A DNA stretch of 62,374 nucleotides from Lachnospira sp. (GCA_015057605.1 SVDX01000014.1:1-62374); one strand, 5' to 3'; shown: positions 1 to 9,559, counted from the stretch's first letter. The notes: generated from the sequence alone by a model not told the origin. Translations and numbers: made by a program.

Positions 1-30
1 GATGCCTCCTGTAAAATACAGGGAAGCATC
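1..30 (-). terminator. Possible terminator hairpin, cut by window edge
   Basis: Imperfect inverted repeat: GATGC with GCATC and CCTGT with ACAGG, read on either strand, with a small internal loop. It lies about 80 bases beyond the stop of the last gene of the leftmost minus-strand operon, so it could be that operon's terminator. Any U-tract would fall outside the window, so this cannot be confirmed. Confidence 0.3.
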
Positions 31-107
31 CATGTATTGCTGTGCCTAATTCATAAATCAATGTGTCCAGGATTCTGGGTACATATCAATTCTTACAGCG
101 TCTTTTA

Positions 108-830
108 TTATCTTTTCTTCATTTGACAAGTCTTATCCTTGCAATTACGACATTGCAAGGTCTGATTAGAGCCATTCCAAAATCTTTCTGGATTTTTAGC
201 ATAATTTATTTCCCAGTGTATCAGCACAACTAAGGATGTAAAAAACAATGACCAGCTATAAAAATTTTTGATAAACAGCATTGGTGTAAACATCATAAAA
301 TGTCCCCAGTCATATATTCTGCAATTAACACAGCATTTATTCTTCATAACAAAATTTTGAAATGGACAGAAGAATAATATACAAATGTAATCGCATAAAT
401 AATAAAATACCGTAAGCATCAAAAGATCCGCACTATCAATTACATTTATAAGATATAACAAACCAAACACAGCATTAAATGAGAGCCAGATTAGCATTAC
501 TTTCCATGCCTTTATATTTTGGTCCTGTACATATTTTAAAAGCTCATGCTCTGAATAATTTCGTACTGGGACATAATTTTGACTTTCACCTTTTCTAAGT
601 GCCATTGAAAGCTTATCGTGTGGAAATAAATGCAGTATCATCGTTACCATAAACACAATCCACACTAAATGTAACAGCGTAATACTAAACGTAAATTCAT
701 ACTGCAAAAATTCTAACATCATATCTTTGTCAGCTATATACATAATCAGAACTGTGATAAATATCGACACTCTAAATATAAGCTTAAGCATATATCTGTT
801 TAGCATATCCGTTTTTATTATTTTTTTCAT
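108..830 (-). CDS. Cysteine-rich multi-pass membrane protein, unknown function
   Basis: A 240-residue protein with five or six hydrophobic segments. Two cysteine clusters stand out: CCVNC after the fourth membrane segment and, in the hydrophilic C-terminal tail, CRNCKDKTC. The spacing suits a metal site (zinc or Fe-S) or redox-active thiols, but no family is recognised. It starts 12 bases after the HD-GYP/REC receptor gene, behind GAGAGAGTAACTT and ATG, so it is probably the third gene of that signalling operon. A link to its signalling partners is inference from position only. The reading frame is surely real (length, ribosome-binding site, tight spacing); the function is unknown. Confidence 0.8.
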   Translation of the reverse strand: MKKIIKTDMLNRYMLKLIFRVSIFITVLIMYIADKDMMLEFLQYEFTFSITLLHLVWIVFMVTMILHLFPHDKLSMALRKGESQNYVPVRNYSEHELLKYVQDQNIKAWKVMLIWLSFNAVFGLLYLINVIDSADLLMLTVFYYLCDYICILFFCPFQNFVMKNKCCVNCRIYDWGHFMMFTPMLFIKNFYSWSLFFTSLVVLIHWEINYAKNPERFWNGSNQTLQCRNCKDKTCQMKKR

Positions 831-842
831 AAGTTACTCTCT

Positions 843-3800
843 CTATTCTTCAATATTAGTTCTTTCTGTCATATTGTGAATAACCTCTTTTATCAACAGC
901 GGCAAGAATGGCTTTGTTATATAATCATCGCATCCTAATTTTGCGAATTCTGTTGAACCCTCAAAATTCCTATCAGCAGTCATAAGTACTACAGGGATTT
1001 GATATTTATCTCTAATATGCTTAAGCGTTTCAAGACCATCCATATCCGGCATCATTACATCAAGTAGTATTAAATCAACATCCTGCTCATTCAGTATAGA
1101 TAATGCCTCCTTACCACTACTTGCAGCAACAATTTCATACATTGTATCGTCCTTCATAATGTGTGAAATTATTTTAATATTCATCGGTTCATCATCAACA
1201 ACTAAAACTCTTCTATGCATTGAATCCGGCTGTTTCATTGTATATTCTGTATCCTCATCAATCATTTGAAGCATAATATCAGCAATATGTGGATCAAACT
1301 GTGTACCCTTGCCCTTTTCTATCTCACTACGAACAACCTCCTGCGGTAAAGCCTCTCTATAGCTTCTGTTACTTGCCATAGCATCATAAGCATCTGCTAC
1401 ACCAAGTATTCTTGCCACCTCAGGTATCTTGTCACCCACAAGTCCATTAGGATATCCCTTACCATCATATCTTTCATGATGATATTTAGTTCCCATTGCA
1501 ATAATACTATCATCAGAAATACCACGCAAAATGTGATATCCTGTAACCGGATGTATTTTTATAATATTGTACTCTTCATCCGTAAGCTTACCAGGTTTAT
1601 TAATAATTTCGGCAGGTATACGTATTTTACCAACGTCATGCAAAAGTCCTGCTCTATATATTTCTTCTTGTTCTTCCTTGCTCTTACCCATCCTTGCAGC
1701 AATCATACGCGCATACTCAGCAACTCGTTTTGAATGACCACTGGTATATCTGTCCTTTGCATCGACAGCTTCGCTCAACGCAGTTATTGTCTGAATAAAC
1801 AGCTTTCGCATCTTCTTATCCTGAAGCACTAATGCTCCAGTCTGCTCATCTACAATATTGGCAAGCTCGACTCTAACTTTTTCAAGCTCATTTTTTCTAA
1901 CAATAAAATGTATTACACTCGCAATAGTAAGCAAGGTAAATATAATTATTTCAACACCAACTAAAATCAAGTAAGTTTTATATTCCGGTGTCTCCCATGC
2001 ATGTGATTGTTTTTCAATAACATAGAGTTTCTCTTCAATAACATTTTCGCCTGTGTCATCTAATATCTGCATGCATATGTGATATTTTCTCTTTTCAATA
2101 TTTGAAATTTGCACAGCCTCTAATTCATTCCACAAATAAGTCTTTGGCTCTTTTTCGTATTCCTTTACATAAAAACGAACTCTTATGTTTTCGTAAGCAT
2201 AATTTCTAACTGATGCATAAATTGATATATTCTTAGCTGTAGACGGAACAATATATTTATTGTCAGGAGTCATCCAAAGCTTAACGCCATCACAATCTAC
2301 CATATCAATGCCGTATTTAACAGTAGTTTTTTGTTCTTTTTCATTATATTCAAACAATATTACGCCACTATTACTACAAAGCAACAAGCTTCCATCATCA
2401 TCACAATAATTCCATGAATTGGCAGTAAATCCCGAAACTAAGCCCTCATTTGCACCATAAAATGTATATTCGTTTTCCACATCATTTAACAACGCTTCAA
2501 CTTCCATAACATACATACCTGCACTACAGGTAATATACGCCTTATCTTCATTTATTATAATGTCGTAGTTGTTAAAATATGGGAAATTATTAAGTCTCTT
2601 GATATTTCCATCTGCATCAATGTAGCATAACGCATTACTTGTCACTACAAAGCACCCATCTTCATATGGTATCATTCTTAATATTACGTCCGATGACAAG
2701 CCATTATTTACAGTATATTTCTTAATTAGCTTTTTATTAGAAATGACGTAAATACCACTTCCATCACTACCAGCCCATACATTGCCATCCTTGTCTTCTA
2801 GAAGGCATAATATCTGCGTATTTTCAAGACCCTGTTCTGTTGATAATTTAGCTGTTATTGCACCATTTTCAATATAATTGATGCCATCTGCCGTTCCAGC
2901 AACAATAGTTTTGTTTTTTAACTGAATTACACATCTGAATCTATCACTTGTAAGCGAATGTGTATCCATATTATATGTTTGCATATCTTCATTTGCGCTA
3001 TAGCAAATGAGTGCCCCATAAGAACACACCCACAGCTTATTGTCTGCATCTACATAAAGCATTCTCACTCTGCTACCCTTAGTTGCCTCTGTAAGCTTAT
3101 GCTCTTTTTGTTTCTGATTTACTCCATCAATAACTATAAGTCCTTTGTCAGTCGCACAAAAATAGTCGCCATTATAAAATGTTACAGCATTTACAGTTTC
3201 CTCTGTAAGCCCTGTTTTTTCAAACATATTTACAAATATACTTTCCGAAAGCTTCATAACACCATGTCTTGATGAAGCAAGCCATATATTGCCCTGATAA
3301 TCTTCGTGGAAACAATCTATTGAGGAATCAAACCCATTTACCACGATTTTATGATAATTTTCATCAGCATCTATATAACCCAAACCTGTATCTGTAGCAA
3401 TCCAAATTCTTTTTTTGCTATCTTCAAATATGGCAGAAACTTCATTTCCAGAAACCTCAATATGTTCCTTCTCATAAATTTCGCCATCCGAAACTTCCAG
3501 TACAGATACCTCTCCCGTTTCTGCTCCTGCCACAATACCCTTTGATGTATTAGCTATACAATAGTAGAAAACATCATTTTCAGCAGAAGACATTTTTATC
3601 TTTTCTTTATCAGTAAGTGCGTATATATCTCCTTTATTGTCTAAAACAATTAATTTCCCATTATATACAAGCATTGATTTTGCAAATGTTACATTTCTAT
3701 TTATAACCTCAACATTATCATTACTGTCAAATCTACATATTTCATCGCTTGTTCCAACATACACATTTCCTTGCGAGTCAGCCGCAAAGCAACGAACTGA

Positions 3801-4703
3801 GTTTGATGGCAGACCATCACTTGTTGTAAAATAGGTGTATTTACCATTATCATATCTTGCAATTCCGGCATCATTAGTACCAATCCAGAGTCTGCCCTTG
3901 TCGTCGTTTAACATACTAACGACATTAACAAGTCCACCTTCTCTTACGAACTCAAATTCTGTACCGTTATAACGTGTAAGACCAGCATAGCTGCCTATCC
4001 AAATATATCCATCACCAGTCTCACTAATGACATTTGCCTCTGAGGATACCATTCCTGTGGTATTATCATATACCTTGGCTAAAAATTTATCATCATTGTC
4101 TACTGCAGCTTTAACATTGCTTGTTGGTAATAGCATAACCACTAACAACAATGCTGCGGTTACCTTAGATGCTGCTTTCGTCTTTTTCGCATGCGATACT
4201 GCCACAATAATCAAATACGCTACTAACATGCACACTTGCTTGTCCACAATCTCAACAATAAATTCTCCTGCCAAAGACGAAATAACTTTAGCAACACCAT
4301 ACCATCTTAGCATATCAAACAAAGTATCACCCCATATATTTCCAGAGTATCCGTCATAAAAAATACAATTAATCGGAGTTGATACAATGGTACATACAAT
4401 ACCAAGACCAAAGCTTGCTATAATTACCTTGAATACATTATTCACTGCATTCTTTTTCAAGAAGAAACGCACAAGAAATACTGCCACTACACCGGTAATT
4501 GCATATATATATGATTTTGAAAAAATATTATTAAAAATAGCCACAACAATGCCACCCCATACTCCAACGTAGTATGTGGCAAGTATTGTTCCCGTCATAT
4601 CAAACCATATTGGTAAATCCAGTTTTTCTGCAAGCAATCTACCTAAAACATTAATAGTTATTCCGACAATAACAATAATCACTTTTTTTACTATATCCTT
4701 CAA
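843..4703 (-). CDS. Membrane receptor: ECF-S-like domain, Reg_prop propeller, HD-GYP, REC
   Basis: About 1286 residues. Order: six or so N-terminal membrane helices resembling an ECF-transporter substrate-binding component (about 1-195), a long external region with many Reg_prop-type repeats (WIGT, GNIWLAS, KRIWIAT, DGNVWAGS; about 215-750), a further beta region, a membrane helix near 905-930, a coiled coil, an HD-GYP domain (HDVGK; HHERYDGKGYP) and a C-terminal REC domain (LLDVMMPDMDG). HD-GYP domains hydrolyse cyclic di-GMP, so an external signal plus phosphorylation may set c-di-GMP level. Start: the frame opens at a TTG (4721) overlapping the stop of the upstream kinase, but a second TTG at 4703 has GAGGTG six bases upstream and is preferred. 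Placing REC after HD-GYP, together with a propeller, is unusual. The ligand is unknown; plant-polysaccharide fragments are only a guess. Confidence 0.85.
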   Translation of the reverse strand: MKDIVKKVIIVIVGITINVLGRLLAEKLDLPIWFDMTGTILATYYVGVWGGIVVAIFNNIFSKSYIYAITGVVAVFLVRFFLKKNAVNNVFKVIIASFGLGIVCTIVSTPINCIFYDGYSGNIWGDTLFDMLRWYGVAKVISSLAGEFIVEIVDKQVCMLVAYLIIVAVSHAKKTKAASKVTAALLLVVMLLPTSNVKAAVDNDDKFLAKVYDNTTGMVSSEANVISETGDGYIWIGSYAGLTRYNGTEFEFVREGGLVNVVSMLNDDKGRLWIGTNDAGIARYDNGKYTYFTTSDGLPSNSVRCFAADSQGNVYVGTSDEICRFDSNDNVEVINRNVTFAKSMLVYNGKLIVLDNKGDIYALTDKEKIKMSSAENDVFYYCIANTSKGIVAGAETGEVSVLEVSDGEIYEKEHIEVSGNEVSAIFEDSKKRIWIATDTGLGYIDADENYHKIVVNGFDSSIDCFHEDYQGNIWLASSRHGVMKLSESIFVNMFEKTGLTEETVNAVTFYNGDYFCATDKGLIVIDGVNQKQKEHKLTEATKGSRVRMLYVDADNKLWVCSYGALICYSANEDMQTYNMDTHSLTSDRFRCVIQLKNKTIVAGTADGINYIENGAITAKLSTEQGLENTQILCLLEDKDGNVWAGSDGSGIYVISNKKLIKKYTVNNGLSSDVILRMIPYEDGCFVVTSNALCYIDADGNIKRLNNFPYFNNYDIIINEDKAYITCSAGMYVMEVEALLNDVENEYTFYGANEGLVSGFTANSWNYCDDDGSLLLCSNSGVILFEYNEKEQKTTVKYGIDMVDCDGVKLWMTPDNKYIVPSTAKNISIYASVRNYAYENIRVRFYVKEYEKEPKTYLWNELEAVQISNIEKRKYHICMQILDDTGENVIEEKLYVIEKQSHAWETPEYKTYLILVGVEIIIFTLLTIASVIHFIVRKNELEKVRVELANIVDEQTGALVLQDKKMRKLFIQTITALSEAVDAKDRYTSGHSKRVAEYARMIAARMGKSKEEQEEIYRAGLLHDVGKIRIPAEIINKPGKLTDEEYNIIKIHPVTGYHILRGISDDSIIAMGTKYHHERYDGKGYPNGLVGDKIPEVARILGVADAYDAMASNRSYREALPQEVVRSEIEKGKGTQFDPHIADIMLQMIDEDTEYTMKQPDSMHRRVLVVDDEPMNIKIISHIMKDDTMYEIVAASSGKEALSILNEQDVDLILLDVMMPDMDGLETLKHIRDKYQIPVVLMTADRNFEGSTEFAKLGCDDYITKPFLPLLIKEVIHNMTERTNIEE

Positions 4704-4717
4704 ATGTATCACCTCAA

Positions 4718-6916
4718 TCAAGAGTTGTATTCTTCACATATTATATCATATTTTTCAAAAAGCTGTTCCTGCAAAATATAAATACCATCTAAAATACCAC
4801 TTTTTGCGATTTTTTCCATTTCGTAGGCCAAATCGCCTAATTCATTTGCACCTACTGAATACGCATTGTTTTTAAAGCCATGAATTCTTATATGATAATT
4901 ATTAATATCCTTTTTTTCTAAATAGTCACTAAGTTCCCGCTTTATTGGAAGCTTAGTAAAATCCCTAAATATCTCCATATAGAATTCTTTATCACCATTA
5001 CAAACTGAAATTCCTGCTTCAAAATTAATCTGCGGAAGTTTTCTTTTTAAAGCTTCAAATGAATCCTCATTTTCACCATACGCATATTTCAATATCATCA
5101 CCTTCAATCGTTCCGGCAAAATTGGCTTAGACAAGAAATCATCAAAGCCTTCGCTTAAATATTTTTCCCTGTCACCGACTATTGCATTCGCTGTAAGCAT
5201 AATTATTGGGGTATCCATTGCCAATTGTTTTTCCTTTAACAAATGTAAGGTTTCTATACCATCCAATTCCGGCATCATATGATCCAAAAATACCATATCC
5301 ACTCTTTCTTGTTCAAGGAATCTTATACACTCATATCCGCTTGCCGCTTCATATATTTGCATCTTTGTGTTTTTAAGAAGGTTTTTAAATACCTTTCTAT
5401 TCATTTCATTATCATCAACAACAAGCACTTTTATACCAGGAGCCTCAAATTCTCCGGCTCTTTCATTTTCTCGCTCCGCCTGTAGAATCTTTTCTCGGAA
5501 ATCTCCTAAAGGAGCATCATTAATTATTTTTTGCTCTATAGAGAAAGAAAATTCACTTCCTTTTCCATATTCACTTTTTATCTCTAGCTTGCTATTCATC
5601 AAATTCAAAAACTGCTGTACAATAGTCATTCCTAAGCCTGTACCCTCAACATTTCTATTGTTTGATACATCAAAACGCCTAAATGCATCATATATTTTCT
5701 CAATATCTTCTTCTTTTATTCCCCTGCCTGTATCCTTTATCGCATAATGAAGCAATGCTCTGTCTTTATCAACCGTACACCTCAATTTAAGTGTAACCGT
5801 ACCTTTATCTGTATACTTAACAGCATTTGTAAGAAGATTTAAAAGTACCTGACGTATTCGTTTATCATCTCCTAAATATTCGCAGGGAATTGATGGTGCA
5901 ATGTCAAATATTAAAGTCAAATCCTTTTCGCACGCTCTTACATTAATCATATTATACAAATCATTTAGCATGCTGCCAATCTTATATTGGGTTGCCACAA
6001 TTTCCATCATACCCGATTCAAGTTTCGCAGAATCTAATATTTCATTGATAATGCTTAATAACGTCATAGAAGAATTCTTAACATCACTTGCGTAATCTTT
6101 AATATTATCCTCCGTACTTTCGCGTAAAATCATTTCATTCATACCTATAACTGCATTTACTGGTGTTCTTATCTCATGAGACATTTTTGCAATAAACTGA
6201 GATTTTGCACTATTTGCCTTTTCCGCTTCTTCCTTTGCAAGTTCAAGTGCTTCTGTAAGCTTAGCCTTTTCAAGGCTTCCATTTATAATCGTGAAAATGC
6301 TACCACAAACTGAAACAAATGCCACATATGTAAGACATCTTGGAACCACAAAGAATAACAACAAATTCCAGAATGGATTTTCATTAATTGTAGTCAAATT
6401 AAATTGTCCCTCTGATACATATTCAACCAATCTTGTTGTAGTTAACAATGCCATATTTGCATCGCAAAGTCCCCAATAATAGCCTCCATACACAATAACA
6501 AAGGTACTGATAACTGTAAGTGCATAAACGTATCTTAACACCTTTTTCGAAGAATAAAGTGTTGCATACAAGAAAGGTAAAACCGAAAGTAAAACCACAT
6601 GATAAGTAATAGTTACACCTATTACCGTAATAATCAATACCGCACCAAATAATATTACAAACTTTGTTTTTTCATTTGAAAATGACATTGCTTTAGCTAT
6701 TAAAAATAATAATATATATATAACTGCAGCAGTCCAAAAGCCAATATGCATAAGAGTATTATTTATAATAAATATGCCCAAAATATTAAGTACATATATA
6801 ATGAAATACAACGTCATAGTAATCGTAAAGCACTTCATCACATAGGTGTTAGCCACATATTCATGGTCCTTTATATATACAGATATATCATCATTCTTTT
6901 CAGTTATATTTTTCAT
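4718..6916 (-). CDS. Hybrid sensor histidine kinase (HisKA-HATPase-REC-HPt)
   Basis: A 732-residue kinase. Six or so membrane helices fill the first ~215 residues, with no large external sensor. A short coiled coil leads to the HisKA box (SHEIRTPVNAVIGMNEM), then the ATPase domain (N box LLTNAVKYTDKG, G boxes DTGRGI and GTGLGM), a REC domain (VDDNE, LDHMMPELDG) and an HPt domain with the phosphotransfer histidine in IHGFKNNAYSVGA. This is a complete His-Asp-His relay in one chain. Its stop overlaps the open frame of the HD-GYP/REC receptor downstream (TTGA), so the final phosphate acceptor is plausibly that receptor's REC domain. The partnership is inferred from gene overlap and domain logic. 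Confidence 0.92.
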   Translation of the reverse strand: MKNITEKNDDISVYIKDHEYVANTYVMKCFTITMTLYFIIYVLNILGIFIINNTLMHIGFWTAAVIYILLFLIAKAMSFSNEKTKFVILFGAVLIITVIGVTITYHVVLLSVLPFLYATLYSSKKVLRYVYALTVISTFVIVYGGYYWGLCDANMALLTTTRLVEYVSEGQFNLTTINENPFWNLLLFFVVPRCLTYVAFVSVCGSIFTIINGSLEKAKLTEALELAKEEAEKANSAKSQFIAKMSHEIRTPVNAVIGMNEMILRESTEDNIKDYASDVKNSSMTLLSIINEILDSAKLESGMMEIVATQYKIGSMLNDLYNMINVRACEKDLTLIFDIAPSIPCEYLGDDKRIRQVLLNLLTNAVKYTDKGTVTLKLRCTVDKDRALLHYAIKDTGRGIKEEDIEKIYDAFRRFDVSNNRNVEGTGLGMTIVQQFLNLMNSKLEIKSEYGKGSEFSFSIEQKIINDAPLGDFREKILQAERENERAGEFEAPGIKVLVVDDNEMNRKVFKNLLKNTKMQIYEAASGYECIRFLEQERVDMVFLDHMMPELDGIETLHLLKEKQLAMDTPIIMLTANAIVGDREKYLSEGFDDFLSKPILPERLKVMILKYAYGENEDSFEALKRKLPQINFEAGISVCNGDKEFYMEIFRDFTKLPIKRELSDYLEKKDINNYHIRIHGFKNNAYSVGANELGDLAYEMEKIAKSGILDGIYILQEQLFEKYDIICEEYNS

Positions 6917-6957
6917 ATCTCCACATCCTTTTTATGAATTATAACTATATCTAAAAT

Positions 6958-6986
6958 ATTATAGCATATTTTTCTGAAAATTTAAA
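6958..6986 (-). promoter_or_regulatory. Sigma-A-like promoter of the hybrid kinase operon
   Basis: Extended -10 TGC-TATAAT (6958-6966) with a weak -35 TTTAAA (6981-6986) at 17-base spacing, about 40 bases before the kinase ATG. The good -10 with a poor -35 may mean activation by another factor. Confidence 0.5.
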
Positions 6987-6992
6987 GTGAAA

Positions 6993-7031
6993 ACAAAAAA
7001 ATCTATACACTCTCTTGAATGTATAGATTTT
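6993..7031 (-). terminator. Rho-independent terminator after kduD
   Basis: Arms AAAATCTATACA and TGTATAGATTTT (6998-7009 and 7020-7031) pair perfectly around a 10-base loop, followed on the minus strand by a run of seven T. It lies ten bases after the kduD stop and closes the kdgK-kduD unit. Confidence 0.88.
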
Positions 7032-7041
7032 ATAATCATTA

Positions 7042-7809
7042 TTATCTTGCAAGCCAACCGCCATCTACTGCGACTGTATAACCATTCATATATGCTGAGG
7101 CTTCAGAAGCAAGGAATATAGCTGCTCCATACATATCCTCTGGTGTTCCCCAACGACCTGCCGGTATCCTTTCAAGAATACCTTCATTACGGTCCTGATC
7201 GTTCCTTAACTGAGTTGTATTATTGGTAGCCATATAGCCTGGTGCAATTGCATTAACATTGATACCAAACTGTGCCCATTCATTAGCTAATGCTTTTGTT
7301 ATTCCCATAACAGCACTTTTACTTGCTGTGTATGCTGGCACACGGATACCTCCCTGAAAACCAAGCATTGATGCTATATTAATGATTTTTCCACCTTTTT
7401 TATCTTCAATCCATTGCTTTGCAACAGCTTGCGAAAGGAAAAACACCATTTTTTCATTAAGATCAACTACTAAATCCCATTCAGCTTCGCTGACATTTAT
7501 TGCATCCTCTCTTTTGATAACACCAGCGTTATTAACCAAAATGTCAATTCTATCAACACTCTTATGAACTTCATTCATAATTATATCGATTGCCGAAAGG
7601 TCAGATAAATCAGCTATTACTTCTGTAAACTTACCATCTACCTCATTAACCTTTTCTAAAGTTTCTGCGCAGCTTCTTCTTGCAACGCCAAATACATGAG
7701 CTCCAGCTGCTGCCAAAGCAACACTTATGCCTTGTCCAAGACCGGTATTAGCTCCTGTTACAACTGCCACTTTACCTTCAAGCGAAAACAAATTCATTAT
7801 CTTATTCAT
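7042..7809 (-). CDS. kduD: 2-deoxy-D-gluconate 3-dehydrogenase (KduD-type SDR)
   Basis: A 255-residue classical short-chain dehydrogenase: NAD-binding loop TGANTGLG (18-25), NNAG (93-96), catalytic Ser147, Tyr160 and Lys164 (YTASK). KduD enzymes reduce 2,5-diketo-3-deoxygluconate to 2-keto-3-deoxygluconate (KDG) in cytoplasmic breakdown of unsaturated uronates released from pectin. The gene starts 17 bases after KDG kinase, the next enzyme in the pathway, which strongly supports the assignment over the many other SDR activities. The isomerase KduI and the KDPG aldolase are not in this window. Ribosome-binding site AGAGGAAG precedes the ATG. Confidence 0.88.
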   Translation of the reverse strand: MNKIMNLFSLEGKVAVVTGANTGLGQGISVALAAAGAHVFGVARRSCAETLEKVNEVDGKFTEVIADLSDLSAIDIIMNEVHKSVDRIDILVNNAGVIKREDAINVSEAEWDLVVDLNEKMVFFLSQAVAKQWIEDKKGGKIINIASMLGFQGGIRVPAYTASKSAVMGITKALANEWAQFGINVNAIAPGYMATNNTTQLRNDQDRNEGILERIPAGRWGTPEDMYGAAIFLASEASAYMNGYTVAVDGGWLAR

Positions 7810-7826
7810 ATCATTCTTCCTCTGGC

Positions 7827-8912
7827 TTATCTCTTAATATCAAAATTCTTATTCATTATGTTTAATATTGTCTGCTCATCATCCGTAATGTTAGCATCAC
7901 CATGAATTGTGTGCTTAAGTACACTACTTGCAACGGCAAAGTTAAGAATATCCATTGGCTTATAATCATGTGTAATTGCATAGATAAGACCTGATGCAAA
8001 CGCATCACCGCCACCTACTCTATCCAAAATATTAAATGTAAATAACTTACTTTCAAATGTATGACCTTCATACCACATATAAGCCTTTAAGCTATTCTCG
8101 CTACCACTGTGAGCATAACGAACGTGTCTTGCAATACACTTAATGTTAGGATATCTTTCAACAAATGCTCTAAAGATTTCATCCTGTTCTTCATAAGTTG
8201 GTTGCATTGGAACGCCATCTTTTAAATCACCCTTGCTGTGGTCATTTTCATCTCTCCATAAATGGTATGGTTCAATACCAAGAAGCACGTCCACATATGG
8301 AAGGCATTTTGTACAGAAATCCCTTGCCTTCTCCCATGTCCAAAGTGTACTTCTAAAATTACCATCAAAGCTTACTGTAAGTCCCTTTTCCTTAGCCTTT
8401 ATAAGACAATCCATAATAAGCTTCTCACAGTTTTCACCTAAAGCTGGCGTGATACCACTTAAATGTATCCAATCAAAATGCTCTAAAAGTGCATCTAAAT
8501 CATAATTACTAAAATCATACTCTGTAATTGCACTGTGCTTTCTGTCGTATGTTACCTTACTTGCACGAATACCATAACCAGTTTCAAGATAGTATGTTCC
8601 AAGTCTGTGTGTTGGGGTCTCTTCTGGTGTACTAAGAATAACCGGTGTACAGTGTACATCGTTACTTCTAAGCATACGAATAGCACTCTTACCAAGACTG
8701 TTATTAGGTACTACCGAGAAAAACGAAGCATCCATACCTAAGTTAGCTAAAGCAAGCGCAATGTTAGCCTCACTACCACCATAGTTAGCTTCAAAATTAT
8801 TAGTAATACGAATCTTTTCATAATTTGGAGGTGTAAGACGAAGCATAATCTCGCCTACTGCTAAAAATCTTACATCTGCATTCTCATCCAACAATGGATT
8901 TCTATGTTTCAT
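7827..8912 (-). CDS. kdgK: 2-keto-3-deoxygluconate kinase (PfkB family)
   Basis: A 361-residue PfkB-type sugar kinase. The N-terminal half has the family's GGSEANIALALANLG; the C-terminal ATP and catalytic motif is GGGDAFASGLIYA near residues 300-312, with the base aspartate around 303. The HGDANITDDEQ ending is typical of KDG kinases rather than fructokinases or ribokinases. It phosphorylates KDG to KDPG, downstream of KduD encoded by the next gene. First gene of a two-gene operon with a consensus promoter and ribosome-binding site AAGGAG. Substrate is inferred from family resemblance plus the kduD neighbour. Confidence 0.9.
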   Translation of the reverse strand: MKHRNPLLDENADVRFLAVGEIMLRLTPPNYEKIRITNNFEANYGGSEANIALALANLGMDASFFSVVPNNSLGKSAIRMLRSNDVHCTPVILSTPEETPTHRLGTYYLETGYGIRASKVTYDRKHSAITEYDFSNYDLDALLEHFDWIHLSGITPALGENCEKLIMDCLIKAKEKGLTVSFDGNFRSTLWTWEKARDFCTKCLPYVDVLLGIEPYHLWRDENDHSKGDLKDGVPMQPTYEEQDEIFRAFVERYPNIKCIARHVRYAHSGSENSLKAYMWYEGHTFESKLFTFNILDRVGGGDAFASGLIYAITHDYKPMDILNFAVASSVLKHTIHGDANITDDEQTILNIMNKNFDIKR

Positions 8913-8948
8913 AATAGTAATCTCCTTACATATACATTTAATTGTATA

Positions 8949-8977
8949 ATTATAACAAATTCCTTAATCCTCGTCAA
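8949..8977 (-). promoter_or_regulatory. Promoter of kdgK-kduD
   Basis: TTGACG (-35, 8972-8977), exactly 17 bases, TATAAT (-10, 8949-8954). The -35 overlaps the stop codon of the UPF0303 gene. Near consensus, so pathway induction would need a repressor; no clear operator palindrome was seen. Confidence 0.85.
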
Positions 8978-9450
8978 TCATCTACTTTTAGACTTCTTAA
9001 CACATCCACAATAATTCCATGGTCCGTTGTATGAGGAAATCCCGATACGGTTATTGTGCCTATTACAGTCGGGCAATTTCTTAATCTTATCGGAAATGCG
9101 CCACCTACCTGAGCATACTCAGAAGGGTCTAAATTCCATTTTTCAGCAATTGTCATCCTCATATCCTTTAGCATATAGTGCGCCCACAAGGAGCTGTGTC
9201 CTGTATACATAGCGGTATTTTTCTTACGTTCAATCATAACATCATTGCTTGCCGCGTTACCATCACTTGAATAGTGAAATAATCTTCTACCTGCTATACT
9301 AATATCTAAGCAAATCTTATTATTACGTTTTTTAGCCTCATCTATAAGTGCCATACCAATTTTTAGTGCATCCTCTGAATCAAAATGTTCAAACTGCAAT
9401 TCCTTTTCTAAATCCTCTAATTCCTTTATAACTGCTTTTATATCTTCCAT
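8974..9450 (-). CDS. UPF0303 / GlcG-HbpS-like heme-degrading-domain protein
   Basis: A 158-residue soluble protein matching the UPF0303 (YBR137W-like) family in length and layout: N-terminal helical LEDLEKELQFEHF, conserved ISIAGRRLFHY core, ERKKNTAMYTGHSS helix region, and the end GGAFPIRLRNCPTVIGTITVSGFPH. Relatives of this fold bind heme or small organic ligands; the bacterial function is not established. Ribosome-binding site AGGAGG lies upstream. It sits between pgi (with a terminator between) and kdgK, which has its own promoter, so it may be a single-gene unit. A link to sugar metabolism is only positional. Confidence 0.78.
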   Translation of the reverse strand: MEDIKAVIKELEDLEKELQFEHFDSEDALKIGMALIDEAKKRNNKICLDISIAGRRLFHYSSDGNAASNDVMIERKKNTAMYTGHSSLWAHYMLKDMRMTIAEKWNLDPSEYAQVGGAFPIRLRNCPTVIGTITVSGFPHTTDHGIIVDVLRSLKVDD

Positions 9451-9505
9451 CTTGTACCTCCTGTTCTATAGAATAACAAAGCGGACAAGTCCACTCTTAA
9501 TTCGC

Positions 9506-9548
9506 AAAAAGAGTATTTTCCAAAGTAGCCTCTAAAAAATACTCTTTT
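9506..9548 (-). terminator. Terminator after pgi
   Basis: AAAAGAGTATTTT (ending 9519) pairs with AAAATACTCTTTT (9536-9548); loop about 16 bases, followed by T-rich sequence on the minus strand. Starts 11 bases after the pgi stop. Confidence 0.8.
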
Positions 9549-9559
9549 ACAATTCTCAA

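Noticed and set aside
60-85. Second hairpin near the left edge (TCCAG with CTGG)
   Set aside because: It pairs well only on the plus strand through G-U pairs, has no T-run, and no plus-strand gene is nearby.
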